Below, one piece after another: positions 1 through 11,125 of a stretch of 64,000 nt of DNA. The position numbers were made by a program, and so were the translations under genes. The notes below the pieces were generated by a model. It had not been told where the DNA came from, searched no databases, and saw only the letters and a program-made list of their open reading frames with translations. The DNA is from Apus apus (taxonomy: Eukaryota > Chordata > Aves > Apodiformes > Apodidae). The stretch's first letter is position 1, and each line of letters opens with the position of its first letter. The stretch lies in the NCBI RefSeq assembly GCF_020740795.1, contig NC_067305.1, forward strand, positions 3,348,001-3,412,000, in the 5' to 3' direction.

Positions 1-72
1 CAGCTGTTCCCATTGCCACCCAGCTGTTCCCATTGCCACCCAGCTGTTCCCATTGCCACCCAGCTGTTGCCC
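1..72. repeat. 20-bp tandem repeat at window edge
   Basis: CAGCTGTTCCCATTGCCACC is repeated three times exactly and then partially; the array may extend beyond the window. Confidence 0.95.
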
Positions 73-175
73 TCATGCCCCCAAACCAGCTGTTCCCACT
101 GTCACCCTGTGTTATTCCACCCAGACACGCTCCAGGAGCCCAGTTGCTCCCAGTCCAGCTGTTCCCCCCAAGCCC

Positions 176-262
176 ATGGCCCATGTCCCCCCCAGCCTGT
201 CCCCATGTCTCCCCCCAGCCTGTCCCCATGTCCCCCCTCCAGCCTGTCCCCATGTCCCCCCC
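176..262. repeat. Short C-rich minisatellite
   Basis: About four units of CCAGCCTGTCCCCATGTC with CCC spacers, period about 23-25 bp. Confidence 0.9.
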
Positions 263-2650
263 CACACCCCCCTACCAAGTCGGGGCTGTTTTTACCCTCC
301 CCCTCAGCTCCTGCTCCGTTTCCACCCAGAACCAGTGACTTTCCCAACCTCCCTTTTTCCAACCTGGAGATTTTCTGTTCTCCTCCTTCCAGCCATGAAG
401 TATCACACCGGGGGGGGCCCACTCCTGGGGTTCCTGCTGGGGGGCTTTGCCACGTGCCCCTCCTTGTTCCTCCCCAGCTTTCCCCCTTTCTCCCCACGAG
501 GATAAAATCCTTTGGGTTTCCACCTCCTGCCGAGGAAGAGGAGCAGAGGGAAGCTTTTTGGGGTGGGCACAGGGGGTTGGGGAGGTTTGAGGTGATACCG
601 TGATGGGGTGGTGACACGTCCCCCACCCAAAAAAAAAAACAACCCCATTGCACCTCCCCTTGTCCCCTCACTCCCACCCTGTGCCTCAGTTTCCCCCGTG
701 ACCCAATTCACCTTGCCCAAGGGACCCCCCCCAACCGAACCACTGGCACCAGCTCCCCCAAACTGGGCTGTCCTCCCCATCACGATGCCCCCCAAACCAA
801 AGCACTTCCCGCCCCCCACCCCCCGGGGTATCTCAGGCTACACCCACCTCAGAAACAAGACCTGGGGGGGAGGGGGGGAGGCCCCTCTCATAGCTAGGAG
901 AGAAATCACTAGAATTTCACCCAAAATAAAGGCATGACATTACAGCAGGCTGCTGCACCCACCCTGCCATTAATTTGGGGGGTCCCCCCCCCCCATCCTT
1001 CAGCTCTTTTCCACCTTTCAGCCCAACCCTGAAGCTCTGATGTCTCCTCTCCCAAAGGCTAAAACCCCGGGAGCAGGGGACATGCAGGAAGGGGGGGGGG
1101 GGGTTGTTCCTTTGACAACCACCAAATTCCCTAAACCCAAGGACGATCAGTGTGGAAGAAGCTGCTTTTTAAAAATTCTTCCACGCTTTTAGGCCATCAT
1201 TAGCCAATAAAAAACATAAATTTAAACCCCCCCTGCGCTCCCAGCTTTGAAGTGCAACAACCAAACCGCCCTAAATGGTTAAAAAAAACCCCAATTAAAT
1301 GTGAAAAATCCTGCCTTCCCTCCCCTGCCCAAGGACTGGAGTTAAGGTCAGCTCTTCCCTTTCCTTAATCCGTGATTTTTTTTTCCCTTGATAGCAATTT
1401 TCCCCGGGCTGCCAGCTGGTTGGTAAACGGCTTCTTTTGTCTTTAGCCCTTTCTTTTCTTTTCTTTTCAGGAAAATGGAATCCTCTTTATTTTATCCGTG
1501 TCTTCTTCCCACGCCGGGGCTGGGGCTGCTGCTGCCACGAGTCAGGAGGATGTTCCCTTATCCACAGCATCCCGGGATGGCCATAATTCCTCCCCCTTCC
1601 CCTCCTCCCCGGGTACCATGGCAGCATGATGGCTTTGGGCATCAGCTCTGGGCTTAAATGTCCCCGTTTGTCACCCGGGCCAGGGTCCAGGGGACGTGCC
1701 AAACCGGCGGGTGCCTGGCAGGGCTTGGTGGCCTTTCCCATGGCTCAGCATCCCATCGTTTTGTGTCCCCCCCCCCGCCCCACACACACCTTGACACGCT
1801 TTGTCCCCCAAAGGGTTGGTTGGTTGGTTGCGCCGGGGATGTCCAGCCCCTCTGTGGGGTTCATGGCAATGGGAATATTGGCTTCCAGCCCCACTTCTCG
1901 TCCTCCCTGCCCCCCTCCCGCCCCCCCAGGCTGGATCCCGCATCCCAGGGAAGCCTTTGCTCGCCCAGGGCTTTGCTGCGATCGATGCTCCAGCCTCTCT
2001 TTAACACCTCGTAGGGATCGATGGACAAGGCAGGGAATTGCCTGCACGGGAGGAACGTGGCTAATCCCCCCGGCTGGGCTCTGCCTGCAGCCCCCGGCAT
2101 TAACCCTGCCCGTGCCGGGCTCCTCACCGGCCTCTCTGACAGTGTCACCCAGCCCGGTGCCCATCACCGTGGTCTCTTGGGCACCCCAACCCCCTGGGCT
2201 CCTACTGTTTCATTCAACCTACTCCCATCTCTGCCTCTCCTCCTGCTGCAAAAAGCTCCTGGAGGACACAACCACGGGGAAAAAAACACCCCAAAATCCG
2301 CTCTTCCCCCCTCAAATCTCCCCCAAAACTGGAGCCCGCTGGTGGCACCAGGGCCATTTCCCCAGCCTGTCACTGACTTTCCCCTGCCAGGTCCCCCAGC
2401 CCTTTCCACGGAGCAATTTAATCCCTGAAAAGCAATTTGGCACCTTCAAATCAATGGGTGCTGGGGTGCCCACGGGGCTCCCGGCTGGGTGCACATCCCC
2501 TGGGGGGTCTGGGAGAGGGTACCCACGCCCTGGGGACGGTGCCATCCTGCGCCTGGAGCACTGAAACGGGAGCAGGGAACCAGCTCAGCCAGTGCCAGAG
2601 ACCTGCTGAGCCCTGTCACAGCTCAGCACACGCATGAGTTCACCCCAGAC
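263..2650. other. GC-rich intergenic DNA, no gene seen
   Basis: Holds poly-C and poly-G runs (for example 965-995 and 1,090-1,105) and a pyrimidine tract ending in CAG at 1,470. The open frames here are proline/glycine-rich, overlap on both strands and match nothing I recognise. Confidence 0.5.
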
Positions 2651-2689
2651 TGGATCCAGGCCCCCGAGGGGTGACACAGCTGGGGGGAC

Positions 2690-3080
2690 CGCGGAGACTC
2701 GGCGAGGAGCTGGATCCCGTCCTGGGAAGCCGGCTTTCGAGGAAAGAAAACGGTGCGGGGAGAGGGAAGAGGAGGCTGGAAAAGCTCCAAGATCAGCGGA
2801 GCTGATACGGAACCATGAATTATCCCGGTGGCTCAGGCGGCTGCGGGAAAAGCAGCCCCTCCGGAAAGCCGGGGAAGCGGCGCAGCCGGCACCGACCCCG
2901 GCGTCTCCCTGGGCTGCGGCTCCGCCGAGAGGAGCTGCTGCCACCACCGGTGGGAGCTGCGATTCCTCATCAATCCAAAGCGGGTAATTAACTCCCCGCA
3001 TCCATCACAGCACGCGGCGCCGGGGCCGGCAGGGTCGGTGGCCGCTGTAAATCACGGGAGAGGAGGCTCCGTGCCCGGTG
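2690..3080. other. CpG-rich block of unknown role
   Basis: Moderately CpG-dense, non-repetitive DNA flanked by less CpG-rich sequence. It could be a distal promoter or enhancer; no exon structure is evident. Confidence 0.3.
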
Positions 3081-3290
3081 TCCCTGCTCCTGTCCCAGCA
3101 GGAACCCCCCCCCCGCCCCCCAATCCTGCAGTGGGCTGGGGAGCATCCGTGGTGGGACTGGGATGTGCTGGTTGGGGGGGGGGAGGGTGGTGGCTCCGAT
3201 TCCCTTCATCCCCCTCCCGCGAGCATCAGCCACTGAGCCCGGCATCCCCACGCTCTGATTACACCCCAGATAAGGCAGGGAATGAATCCC

Positions 3291-3408
3291 AGACTGGTTT
3301 GGGTGGGAAGGGACCTTCAAGATCATCCAGTCCCAACCCCCCTGCAATGGGCAGGGACACCTCCCACCAGCCCGGGTTGCTCCAAGCCCCATCCAACCTG
3401 CCCTTGGA
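3291..3408 (-). mobile_element. CR1 LINE 3' fragment
   Basis: Antisense of the CR1 3' end (TTTGGGTGGGAAGGGACCTT, GATCATCCAGTCCCA, GGGACACCTCCCACCAGCCC). The fragment is short and degraded at its inner end. Confidence 0.9.
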
Positions 3409-6400
3409 TCCACAATCCCTGATCCCAAAAGCAGCAGGACAGCTCTCCCACATCCCCTGTGGGATCCAGCAGATTCCCGGCTTTTCATTCATAACTCATC
3501 ACCACCGAGAGCGTGAACGCTGGGGGTGCTCGGGTTTTGGGGTGCAGAGAGCACCCTCGGACGCTGACTGGGAAACGGGAGCTGGGGAAAAAAAAAAAAA
3601 AAGACATTTAAATAATAAATCCCAGCTATTAAAAGGGAAGCTGTACCTGGGAGAGCCGGCCAGCGCCGGCGGCCAGCTGGGTAATTAGACCAGAGCTGAA
3701 ATGATGAAAAGATATTTGCAGGCTTTGAGGCTGAGGCTTTGAAGCTGTAAATCCTGTGAAGGCAGCAGCCCCGCACGCACCCGCTGGAGATATTTACCCG
3801 GGATCTGTTTTCCAGCACCCGTGTCGTGCCCCAGAGGCTGGAAAGGAAAGGTCTCTATTTCCCAGGGAGACGCTGAGCTGGGCTCCTGGGTACCCCCCTT
3901 CCCCCCAGTGCTGTGCTCTGGGGAAAGGCAATCCCAGTTCCCGGGTGGAGTGGTGGTTCAGCTGGAGGTTGATTCAGTGCTGGGGAAGCTTTAAGGAGCT
4001 TCATCCTGCCGGGAATCAGTGGGGATTGAGGAGTTTGGTGTTTCTGGGATGGAGTGAAAGGCCCCGGTTCAGGCCAGGGGATGGATGAGGTCAGGAAAAG
4101 GGACAAGTGACCCCGGGAAAGGGTTGGGGATGCTGGAGGGTCCCCCCGGCCTGGCTGGGGCTGCTCCCCCAGCACCTGCAAGGACCTTAGTTTAAACGGT
4201 GGAGGGATGGAGCTTGTCCTGGGGAGGCCACCAAACAGGCACCCTGTGGTCCTGCAACCAAAGGCTCACTCCAAGAGGGCATCCATATGGAAAAGCCCTT
4301 GGATTTGCCCTTCCCCCTGCCCCAAAACCCCTCGGCAGGGGCCAGTAATGCTGGGAGGGATGAGGTGGGAGCCGAGCAGGACAGGCAGCCTCCAGCAGGA
4401 GCCAGCGGCGGCTCTCACAGGGGTAATTAGCAGCTTGTGATTCCAGCTCCTCATTAGGGACCGGCACCCCCCGCTGTTGCGCTCTGAGCAATTAGTCGCT
4501 AAGTAACACACGGAGATTTATCCCGCGGCTCCCGGGACCGGGATGCTCCGGCTGAGGGCCCGGCCACCCCGGGGGTGGGGACATTTGGGGACACGCAGCG
4601 GGTCCCTGCAGGCCGGGAGGATGAGCTCAGGCTCTAACAGGCACCCTGGGGTGCGGGGGGGAAAAGAGGAAGCACCCCAGGGTGGGCACCCACCGGGACA
4701 CGTGTGACATCGTCACCCCGGGGATGCACCAGCCCCCGGCACCACCCCGGGGAACCGGCTGCTCCGGGAGCTGTTTCTATAGGGAAGATGTTTCCTCTTT
4801 CCCTCTCTCGCCCCACCCTAATTAATTGTTTTAATTAAGGAAACGCCACTTCCACTCCCGACTGCCATTTGCCTGCAGAAACGTTGCTAATTCCAGCGAG
4901 GGAAACGCTCCGTGGTTTGTTCAACACAGGCAGCTGGCAGGGGGGTTGTGTGCGTGGGGGGCTGGGGGGGGCTAAAAATATAAGGGGAAAAGGAAAATAA
5001 ACGAGCTGTAAGCTATAAATCAGCGGGACGGGGGGAGGGGGGAGCTCAGGGGTCCCCCTGCCAGGGGACCAGGGTGCAGGGAGGTGCAGGGAGCGGGAGG
5101 TTCGGTGCCTTCTGCCCATCACCTGGGTGTGGGTGGGCGCTAATGAGGTGCCCTTCGTTAGCGTGACACCCCTCCCACCCCCCCCGGCTGGAGGCTGGAT
5201 GGCTATTGGGGATGGGTCCCCCAAATCTGCGGCCGGAGCTGGCAGCGCCGGGGCCGGCTTTGTCACAGCAGCTCCCGCTGCTTTCTGCTCTTTAGCAGGT
5301 TTCATGCATTTTCATGGGCAGTTGCTGCCGGGTTTCTCCTTTCCTTGCCGTTGCTTCCCACTTCCTGGCCCTTTGGATCCACCTTCTGCCCCCTCCCAGG
5401 TGTCTCCAGGCGCTCCAAGACCCCCAAAACCTTCCCCCCCCTCACCCGCAATAAAGATCTCACCCCGAAACCCTCAGTGCTGGGTGGCTGCTGGTGCTCC
5501 AGCCGCTGGTTCCCAGCACCTCGGTGGCTTTTCCTTAAATCCAATGGATGGGAAGACTCCGGAGACACCACTTCAGAGCCATCCATCTTGATTAGCAGCT
5601 ATTTAACACCTCCCCGAGGGACCATAACCAAGGGAAGCAACTTAATCACTGCAGGCAGAACGTCTCTGCTGGCCACAGCCCCTTCCCACCACCCTTTGCC
5701 ACTTCTCCATGGCTGCCTTGTCCTCAGGGGCTCCCACCTGGTGACAATGTCCCTCCTGGTCCCTCCCAGCTCTGGTGTCTGCTGGTGCTCCTGGCCCCAA
5801 GGGACAGCATCAGCCCTGGTCCTGAGGTCTTCATGGTCCCTCCAGGTTCTCCTGGTCCCTCTCTGTGATGATGTCCCTCCTAGTTCTCCAGCAAAGTCCC
5901 TCGTGGTCCCTTCTGGCCCTGCAGTGACATCCCTCCCTGGTGATTCAGCCATGTCCATCCTGGTCCCACACAACGTGTCTCTCCCGACCCTGAGCCATGA
6001 TGCCCCTCTTGTGCTCCTGCCCCACCAATGATGGTCCCTCCTGGTCCCCTCTGGCCCCTCCTTGTCCTATGCAACAACATCCCCCCAGGTCCATCTCCCT
6101 CCCAGTCCCACATTGAAGTCACTCCTGATCCATGACAACAGCTCCAGAGCCCACAGCTGGGCCACCACTGAAGTCTCCCAGGAAGGGAGGCCAGATCCTG
6201 CCCTCCTCCCAGGGGATTTGGGATGCAGGGCCAGGATGTTGCAAAGTGAAGAGATCTGGGTTTGCAAGGGAAAGGCCACGGGAACATGGCTCCCCAGGGA
6301 CTGGGGCACTGGGGGAAGTGTTTCACCAGGCATGGTGGCACCCCCTGAGCACCTGAACCCCAACACCCCTCATCACACCTCCATCCCAGCTCCCACGGGA

Positions 6401-7059
6401 TTTCCAGGTGACTTCACTCCCAGCACCACCCCTGAACCCCACAGGGGACCTCAATGGCTCCCCCCACCCTAGGACCACTTGCCTGTCTCACCTGGAACCT
6501 TCTCCAGGAGCTGGGAAGCAGGAGGAGCTGGGCCAGGCTTTTTCCCCTTCCCCATCCCTTTACACTTGGGTCCAATTCCCCACCCAAAGAACCACTTCCA
6601 AACGACTCTTCTTTTCCCAAGTGATCAAAATAACATTTTCTGGCAAGGATTTCACTTTGTTTTTATTCTAAAAAGGCTGCTTAGAAATCACTCAGCACTG
6701 GTGGCCCCTCCCCTGCCACCACCACATCCCTGGAGATGTTGGAAATGATCCCACTTGGCTCCAAAATTCCCCTTTTTCTAGGGGAAAATTCCCAGCTCCA
6801 TTTCCAACCCTGAGAGCCTGTGTTGGGCCAGGGTGAGGTTTGGGAGGGATTGAAACAAGCCTGGGCTGCTGGTGGCTCCACTTGGCTCCCTGGGCTGGGA
6901 AAAACCTGTTCCAGGAGGGGTGTGTAGGAGTGGGGAAAAGAGTGGGAGAAGCTGGATCAATCCTCCCTGGAGCTTCTGCCACGATGCAGCTCCTGGTCCC
7001 AACAATGTCTCTCTTGTCTGTGGTCATTGAACTGTCCTGCCTGTATGCAGGGAGATTGG
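3409..7059. other. Intergenic DNA, no gene seen
   Basis: Mixed GC-rich sequence with AT-rich, homeodomain-type motif clusters at about 4,420-4,520 and 4,815-4,900. No recognisable exon, RNA or mobile element. Confidence 0.45.
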
Positions 7060-7210
7060 TGGTGGTGGCCCTGGGGAGATGGTTGTGGCCAGGGGGAGAT
7101 GGTGGTGGCCATGGGGAGATGGTGGTGGCCAGGGGGAGATGGTGGTGGCCATGGGGAGATGGTGGTGGCCAGGGGGAGTTGGTTTTGGTCACAGAGAGAT
7201 GGTGGCTGTG
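7060..7210. repeat. 20-bp minisatellite
   Basis: GATGGTGGTGGCCAGGGGGA alternates with a CCATGGGGA form, giving a 20-bp period and a 40-bp higher-order unit. Confidence 0.95.
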
Positions 7211-7429
7211 GCCATGGGGTTTACATCAAGTGCTTGACTCCTGATCTGTCCCTGAGAGGGCAGGATCACAGCCCCATCTCCTGTTCTGCAGCCTGCAGAG
7301 GTGGGGTGGGATGAAAGTGGCCAAAAGGGGTAAAAAACAGGAGGTGCAGCAAAGGGCAGCTGCTTGTCCAAGGCCCCTTTGCTGGAGGATGCAGGTATTC
7401 CTTGTGCTCCCCACTGGCCCTCCCAGGGA

Positions 7430-8150
7430 GGATCTCCATCACCTCCAGCCTTCCCTTCATCCCCTGGTCCTCATCTCCATCACCCCCAGCCTTTCCTTGA
7501 TCCCTCATCCCCCCATCTCCACCATTCCCAGCCCTTCCTTAATTCTTAATTTCCAGTCTCCATCCCCCTCATCCCTGTCTTCATCCTCCATCCTTCACTT
7601 CCATCACTGCTAGCCCTTCCTCCATCCCTCATTCCCCTTCTTCATCCCCCCAGCCCTTCCTTCATCTCTCATCCCCCATTTCTATCTCCCCCAGCTCTTC
7701 CTTCATCCCTCATTCCCCATTTCCATCTCCCCAATCCTTCCTCCATCCCTCACCCTCCTCTTCATCCCCCCAGCCCTTCCTTCATCCCTCATCCCCCATT
7801 TCTATCTCCCCCAACTCTTCCTTCATCCCCTACCCCTCATCTCCATCACCCCCAACCCTTCCTTCTTCCCTCACCCCTCCTCTTCATTCCCCCAGCCCTT
7901 CCTTCATCCCCTGCCCCTCATCCCCATCGCCTCCAACCCTTCCTCCATCCCTCACCCTCCCTCTCCATCACCCCCAGCCCTTCCTTCATCCCTCATCCCC
8001 CATTTCCCTCACCCCCAGCCCTTCCTTCATCCCCTGTCCCTCATCTCCATCCCCCCCAGCCCTTCCTTCATCCCTCACCCCCCCTCTCCATCTCCCCAAC
8101 CCTTCCTTCACCTCCTGCCCCTCATCCCCATCACCCCCCGCCCTTCCCTC
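7430..8150. repeat. C/T-rich minisatellite, period about 39 bp
   Basis: Imperfect units built from CCCAGCCCTTCCTTCATCCC and CATCCCCATCTCCATCACCC cover about 700 bp. One strand is almost purine-only. Confidence 0.9.
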
Positions 8151-8639
8151 AGCCCCGCATCATTCCCGCATCCCCTCTCCCGGATCCGGCTGCCACCACC
8201 AGCTCCCGCATCCCCGCCAGGCGAGGGAGATGGAGGGAAGCGCCGGGGAAGCGCTGAAGATCAAGAGGAAAATGATCAAAGGAGGGATGTGGGTGAGCGC
8301 TGGCAACCCCGTCACCCTGGAGACGGGAAGCAAATATTTGGGCTAATGGCGCTCCCGGGGAGCGGGGCCGGGCGCTTCCCTTTGTCAGGCGACAATAGCG
8401 CCGGGCAGCGCCCCGAGGGGCCGGGGGGGGCCCGCTTCGTTAGGCACAAGCGGGGGGGTTTGGGGGTTCGGCAGGTTGGGGAATTGGTCATCAGCTGGGG
8501 ATGGTGGGGTGGAGGGGTGATGGGGTGGTGGGGTGGTGTGGTGAAGGGGTGGTGGGGTGGTGGAGGGGTGGTGGGATGGAGGGGTGATGGGCCAAGGGGG
8601 TGCTTGGCCAGAGGGAGGTTCAACCAGGGTGATGTTCTG

Positions 8640-9415
8640 CTGGAGAGATGCTGGGCTGGGGGGATGCTGGGCTGGGGGGATGCTGGGCTGGAGGGATGCT
8701 GGGCTGGAGGGATGCTGGGCTGGGGGGATGCTGGGCTGGGGGGATGCTGGGCTGGAGGGGTGATGGGATGGAGGGGTGATGGGCTGATGGGCTGGAGGGG
8801 TGATGGGCTGGAGGGATGCTGGGCTGGAAGGATGCTGGGCTGGAGGGGTGATGGGCTGGGGGGATGCTGGGCTGGAGGGGTGATGGGCTGGAAGGATGCT
8901 GGGCTGGGGGGATGCTGGGCTGGAGGGGTGATGGTCTGGAGGGATGCTGGGCTGGAAGGATGCTGGGCTGGAGGGGTGATGGGCTGGAGGGATGCTGGGC
9001 TGGGGGGATGCTGGGCTGGGGGATGCTGGGCTGGAGGGATGCTGGGCTGGAGGGGTGATGGGCTGGGGGGATGCTGGGCTGGGGGGATGCTGGGCTGGAA
9101 GGATGCTGGGCTGGAGGGGTGATGGGCTGGGGGGATGCTGGGCTGGAGGGATGCTGGGCTGGGGGATGCTGGGCTGGAGGGATGATGGGCTGGAGGGGTG
9201 ATGGGCTGGAGGGGTGATGGGCTGGAGGGGTGATGGGCTGGGGGATGCTGGGCTGGGGGGATGCTGGGCTGGAGGGGTGATGGGCTGGAGGGATGCTGGG
9301 CTGGAGGGATGCTGGGCTGGGGGATGCTGGGCTGGAGGGATGATGGGCTGGAGGGGTGATGGGCTGGAGGGGTGATGGGCTGGAGGGGTGATGGGCTGGA
9401 GGGGTGGTGGGCTGA
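8640..9415. repeat. Large 16-bp G-rich minisatellite
   Basis: Units of ATGCTGGGCTGGGGGG and TGATGGGCTGGAGGGG are interspersed over about 780 bp, roughly 48 copies. Diverged related units reach from 8,500 to about 9,600. It creates long stop-free frames on both strands that are not genes. Confidence 0.95.
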
Positions 9416-9619
9416 AGGGATACTTGGTGAGAGGGATGCTGGGCAGAGGGATGCAGGTCTGGGGGGTTGCTGGGCTAAGGTGGTGCTCATCTGGAAGGCT
9501 GGTGGGCTGCTTGGTTGGAGGGATGTTCAGGCAGAAGGATGCCAGGCCAGGGAGAATCTCAGCTGGAGGGATACTCCAGGGGGATGCTCGGGCAGAGGGT
9601 ACTGGGGGCAGCAGGAGGG

Positions 9620-10000
9620 CAATGGGGCCCCAGGGGTGGCCTTTGCCCATGGCAGGGCAGCAGCACCAGCACCACCAGCCCGGGGCTGTCACCCTGAGCT
9701 CTGCCTTTCCCCACCTACAGCTCAAGCCTCAGGTTGAACACCAAGAACAACATCTCCTCTTCAATGTATCACCAAGTATCTCCAGTTTCAACACGGTGCT
9801 GCCCTTGTAGCCCACGTCCTTAAGGCACTGGGTTATGGGGAACAACCAGGCCACCCATATCCCCCCCCCCTCCCACTTGGGGACACCCCACGGAGTGGAC
9901 AGCACAGCCTGGGCACCCATGGGTGTAACTGCAGTGGGTGAGGTCGGGTGGGCACCACCAGGGGTGGTCCCGGGGGGCTTCGGAGGGGGGGAATGGTGTA
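9620..10000. other. Spacer between repeat arrays
   Basis: Unique-looking sequence without a recognisable gene or element. Confidence 0.4.
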
Positions 10001-10001
10001 A

Positions 10002-10028
10002 ATATTAATATTAATAATAATAATAAAG
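10002..10028. repeat. (AAT)n microsatellite
   Basis: Interrupted AAT trinucleotides. Confidence 0.9.
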
Positions 10029-10109
10029 GTGCAGATTATGTTTTTATCTTAGAACAACGTGTTAATGTGTATTTTATTCTTTATTTTAAGGGTGGTGGTG
10101 ACAACAGTG

Positions 10110-10173
10110 GTGATGAGGATGAGGATGAGGATGAGGATGAGGATGAAAATAATAATAATAATAATAATAATAG
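10110..10173. repeat. (GATGAG)n followed by (AAT)n
   Basis: A GATGAG hexamer array runs directly into an AAT trinucleotide array. Confidence 0.95.
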
Positions 10174-10739
10174 TTCTTGAGCAGCAAAGGGCCCTCGGCT
10201 GGTGCCGGGGGGGGGAGCTGTCCCCGCCGCTCCCCGCGGTACCTGAAGTGCCGCCTGCTGCTGGTTCCAGGAGCAGGATGGAATTGGAGTGACAGGGAGG
10301 AAAATCAATCTGAACGAATGAGGTCACCTGCCTTATAAATAATTCATCAAAGCGGCGTCTTAATGCACCTCTGTCCTGCTGGTGGGGTAGGGGAGGGGTG
10401 GGCTACACAGCTGGGCTGGGTTGGGGGGCTGGGGTCCAGTGCTGGGTGCTGGGTGTCAGGGTTGGGTGCTGGTGGCTGATCCAGTGCAGCTCTGCAGGAT
10501 GGGGCCCAGCAAGGCTCAGGTTTGGGGGTCCCACACCATCCTGGGGGATTTGGGGGTGCTGGGTCCTGCCACTGCTCCTGGTGCCACTGGGAGAGACATT
10601 GGTGATACCACCCATCCCAGTAATCCCCAGCATCCATCTCAGTCACCCCCCTGGCACCCCATCTTAGTGACCCACCCCCCCCCCAGCCACCAGCTGCCCT
10701 GGCAGAGCTGGCAAAGGGATTTTTGTCCCCTGGGCCCTG

Positions 10740-11125
10740 CAGGCAGGGGAGGGGGATACAGGCAGGGCAGGGGTGCAGGCAGGGCAGGGGGTGCAGGCAG
10801 GGCAGGGCAGGGGGTGAAGGCAGGGGAGGGGGTGCAGGCAGGGCAGGGGTGCAGGCAGGGCAGGGCAGGGGGTGAAGGCAGGGGAGGGGGTGCAGGCAGG
10901 GCAGGGGTGGAGGCAGGGGAGAGGGTACAGGCAGGGGAGGGGGATGCAGGCAGGGGAGGGGGATACAGACAGGGGAGGGGGATGCAGGCAGGAGAGGGAG
11001 ATGCAGACAGGGGAGGGGTGCAGGCAGGGGAGGGGGTGCAGACAGGAGAGGGGGTGCAGGCAGGGGAGGGGTGCAGGCAGGAGAGGAGTGCAGGCAGGAG
11101 AGGGGGTGCAGGCAGGAAGGGCAGC
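10740..11125. repeat. G-rich minisatellite, period about 18-20 bp
   Basis: About 20 units of the GCAGGCAGGGGAGGGGG type. The strong G/C strand asymmetry gives long false reading frames on both strands. Confidence 0.93.

Noticed and set aside
1440-1660. Pyrimidine tract plus AG followed by a short frame, resembling an exon
   Set aside because: No matching donor with coding identity and no homology; most likely chance.
1626-2564. A 312-codon plus-strand frame
   Set aside because: Low-complexity Pro/Gly/Ser composition, overlapped by frames on the other strand, with no motif.
8312-9725. Long stop-free frames (up to about 440 codons) on both strands
   Set aside because: They are translations of the 16-bp minisatellite; the unit has no stop in several frames. 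Composition is Pro/Ser/His or Gly/Trp only.
7060-11125. Regularly spaced repeats resembling a CRISPR array
   Set aside because: The repeats are contiguous or separated by diverged units, with no unique spacers, and this is vertebrate DNA.
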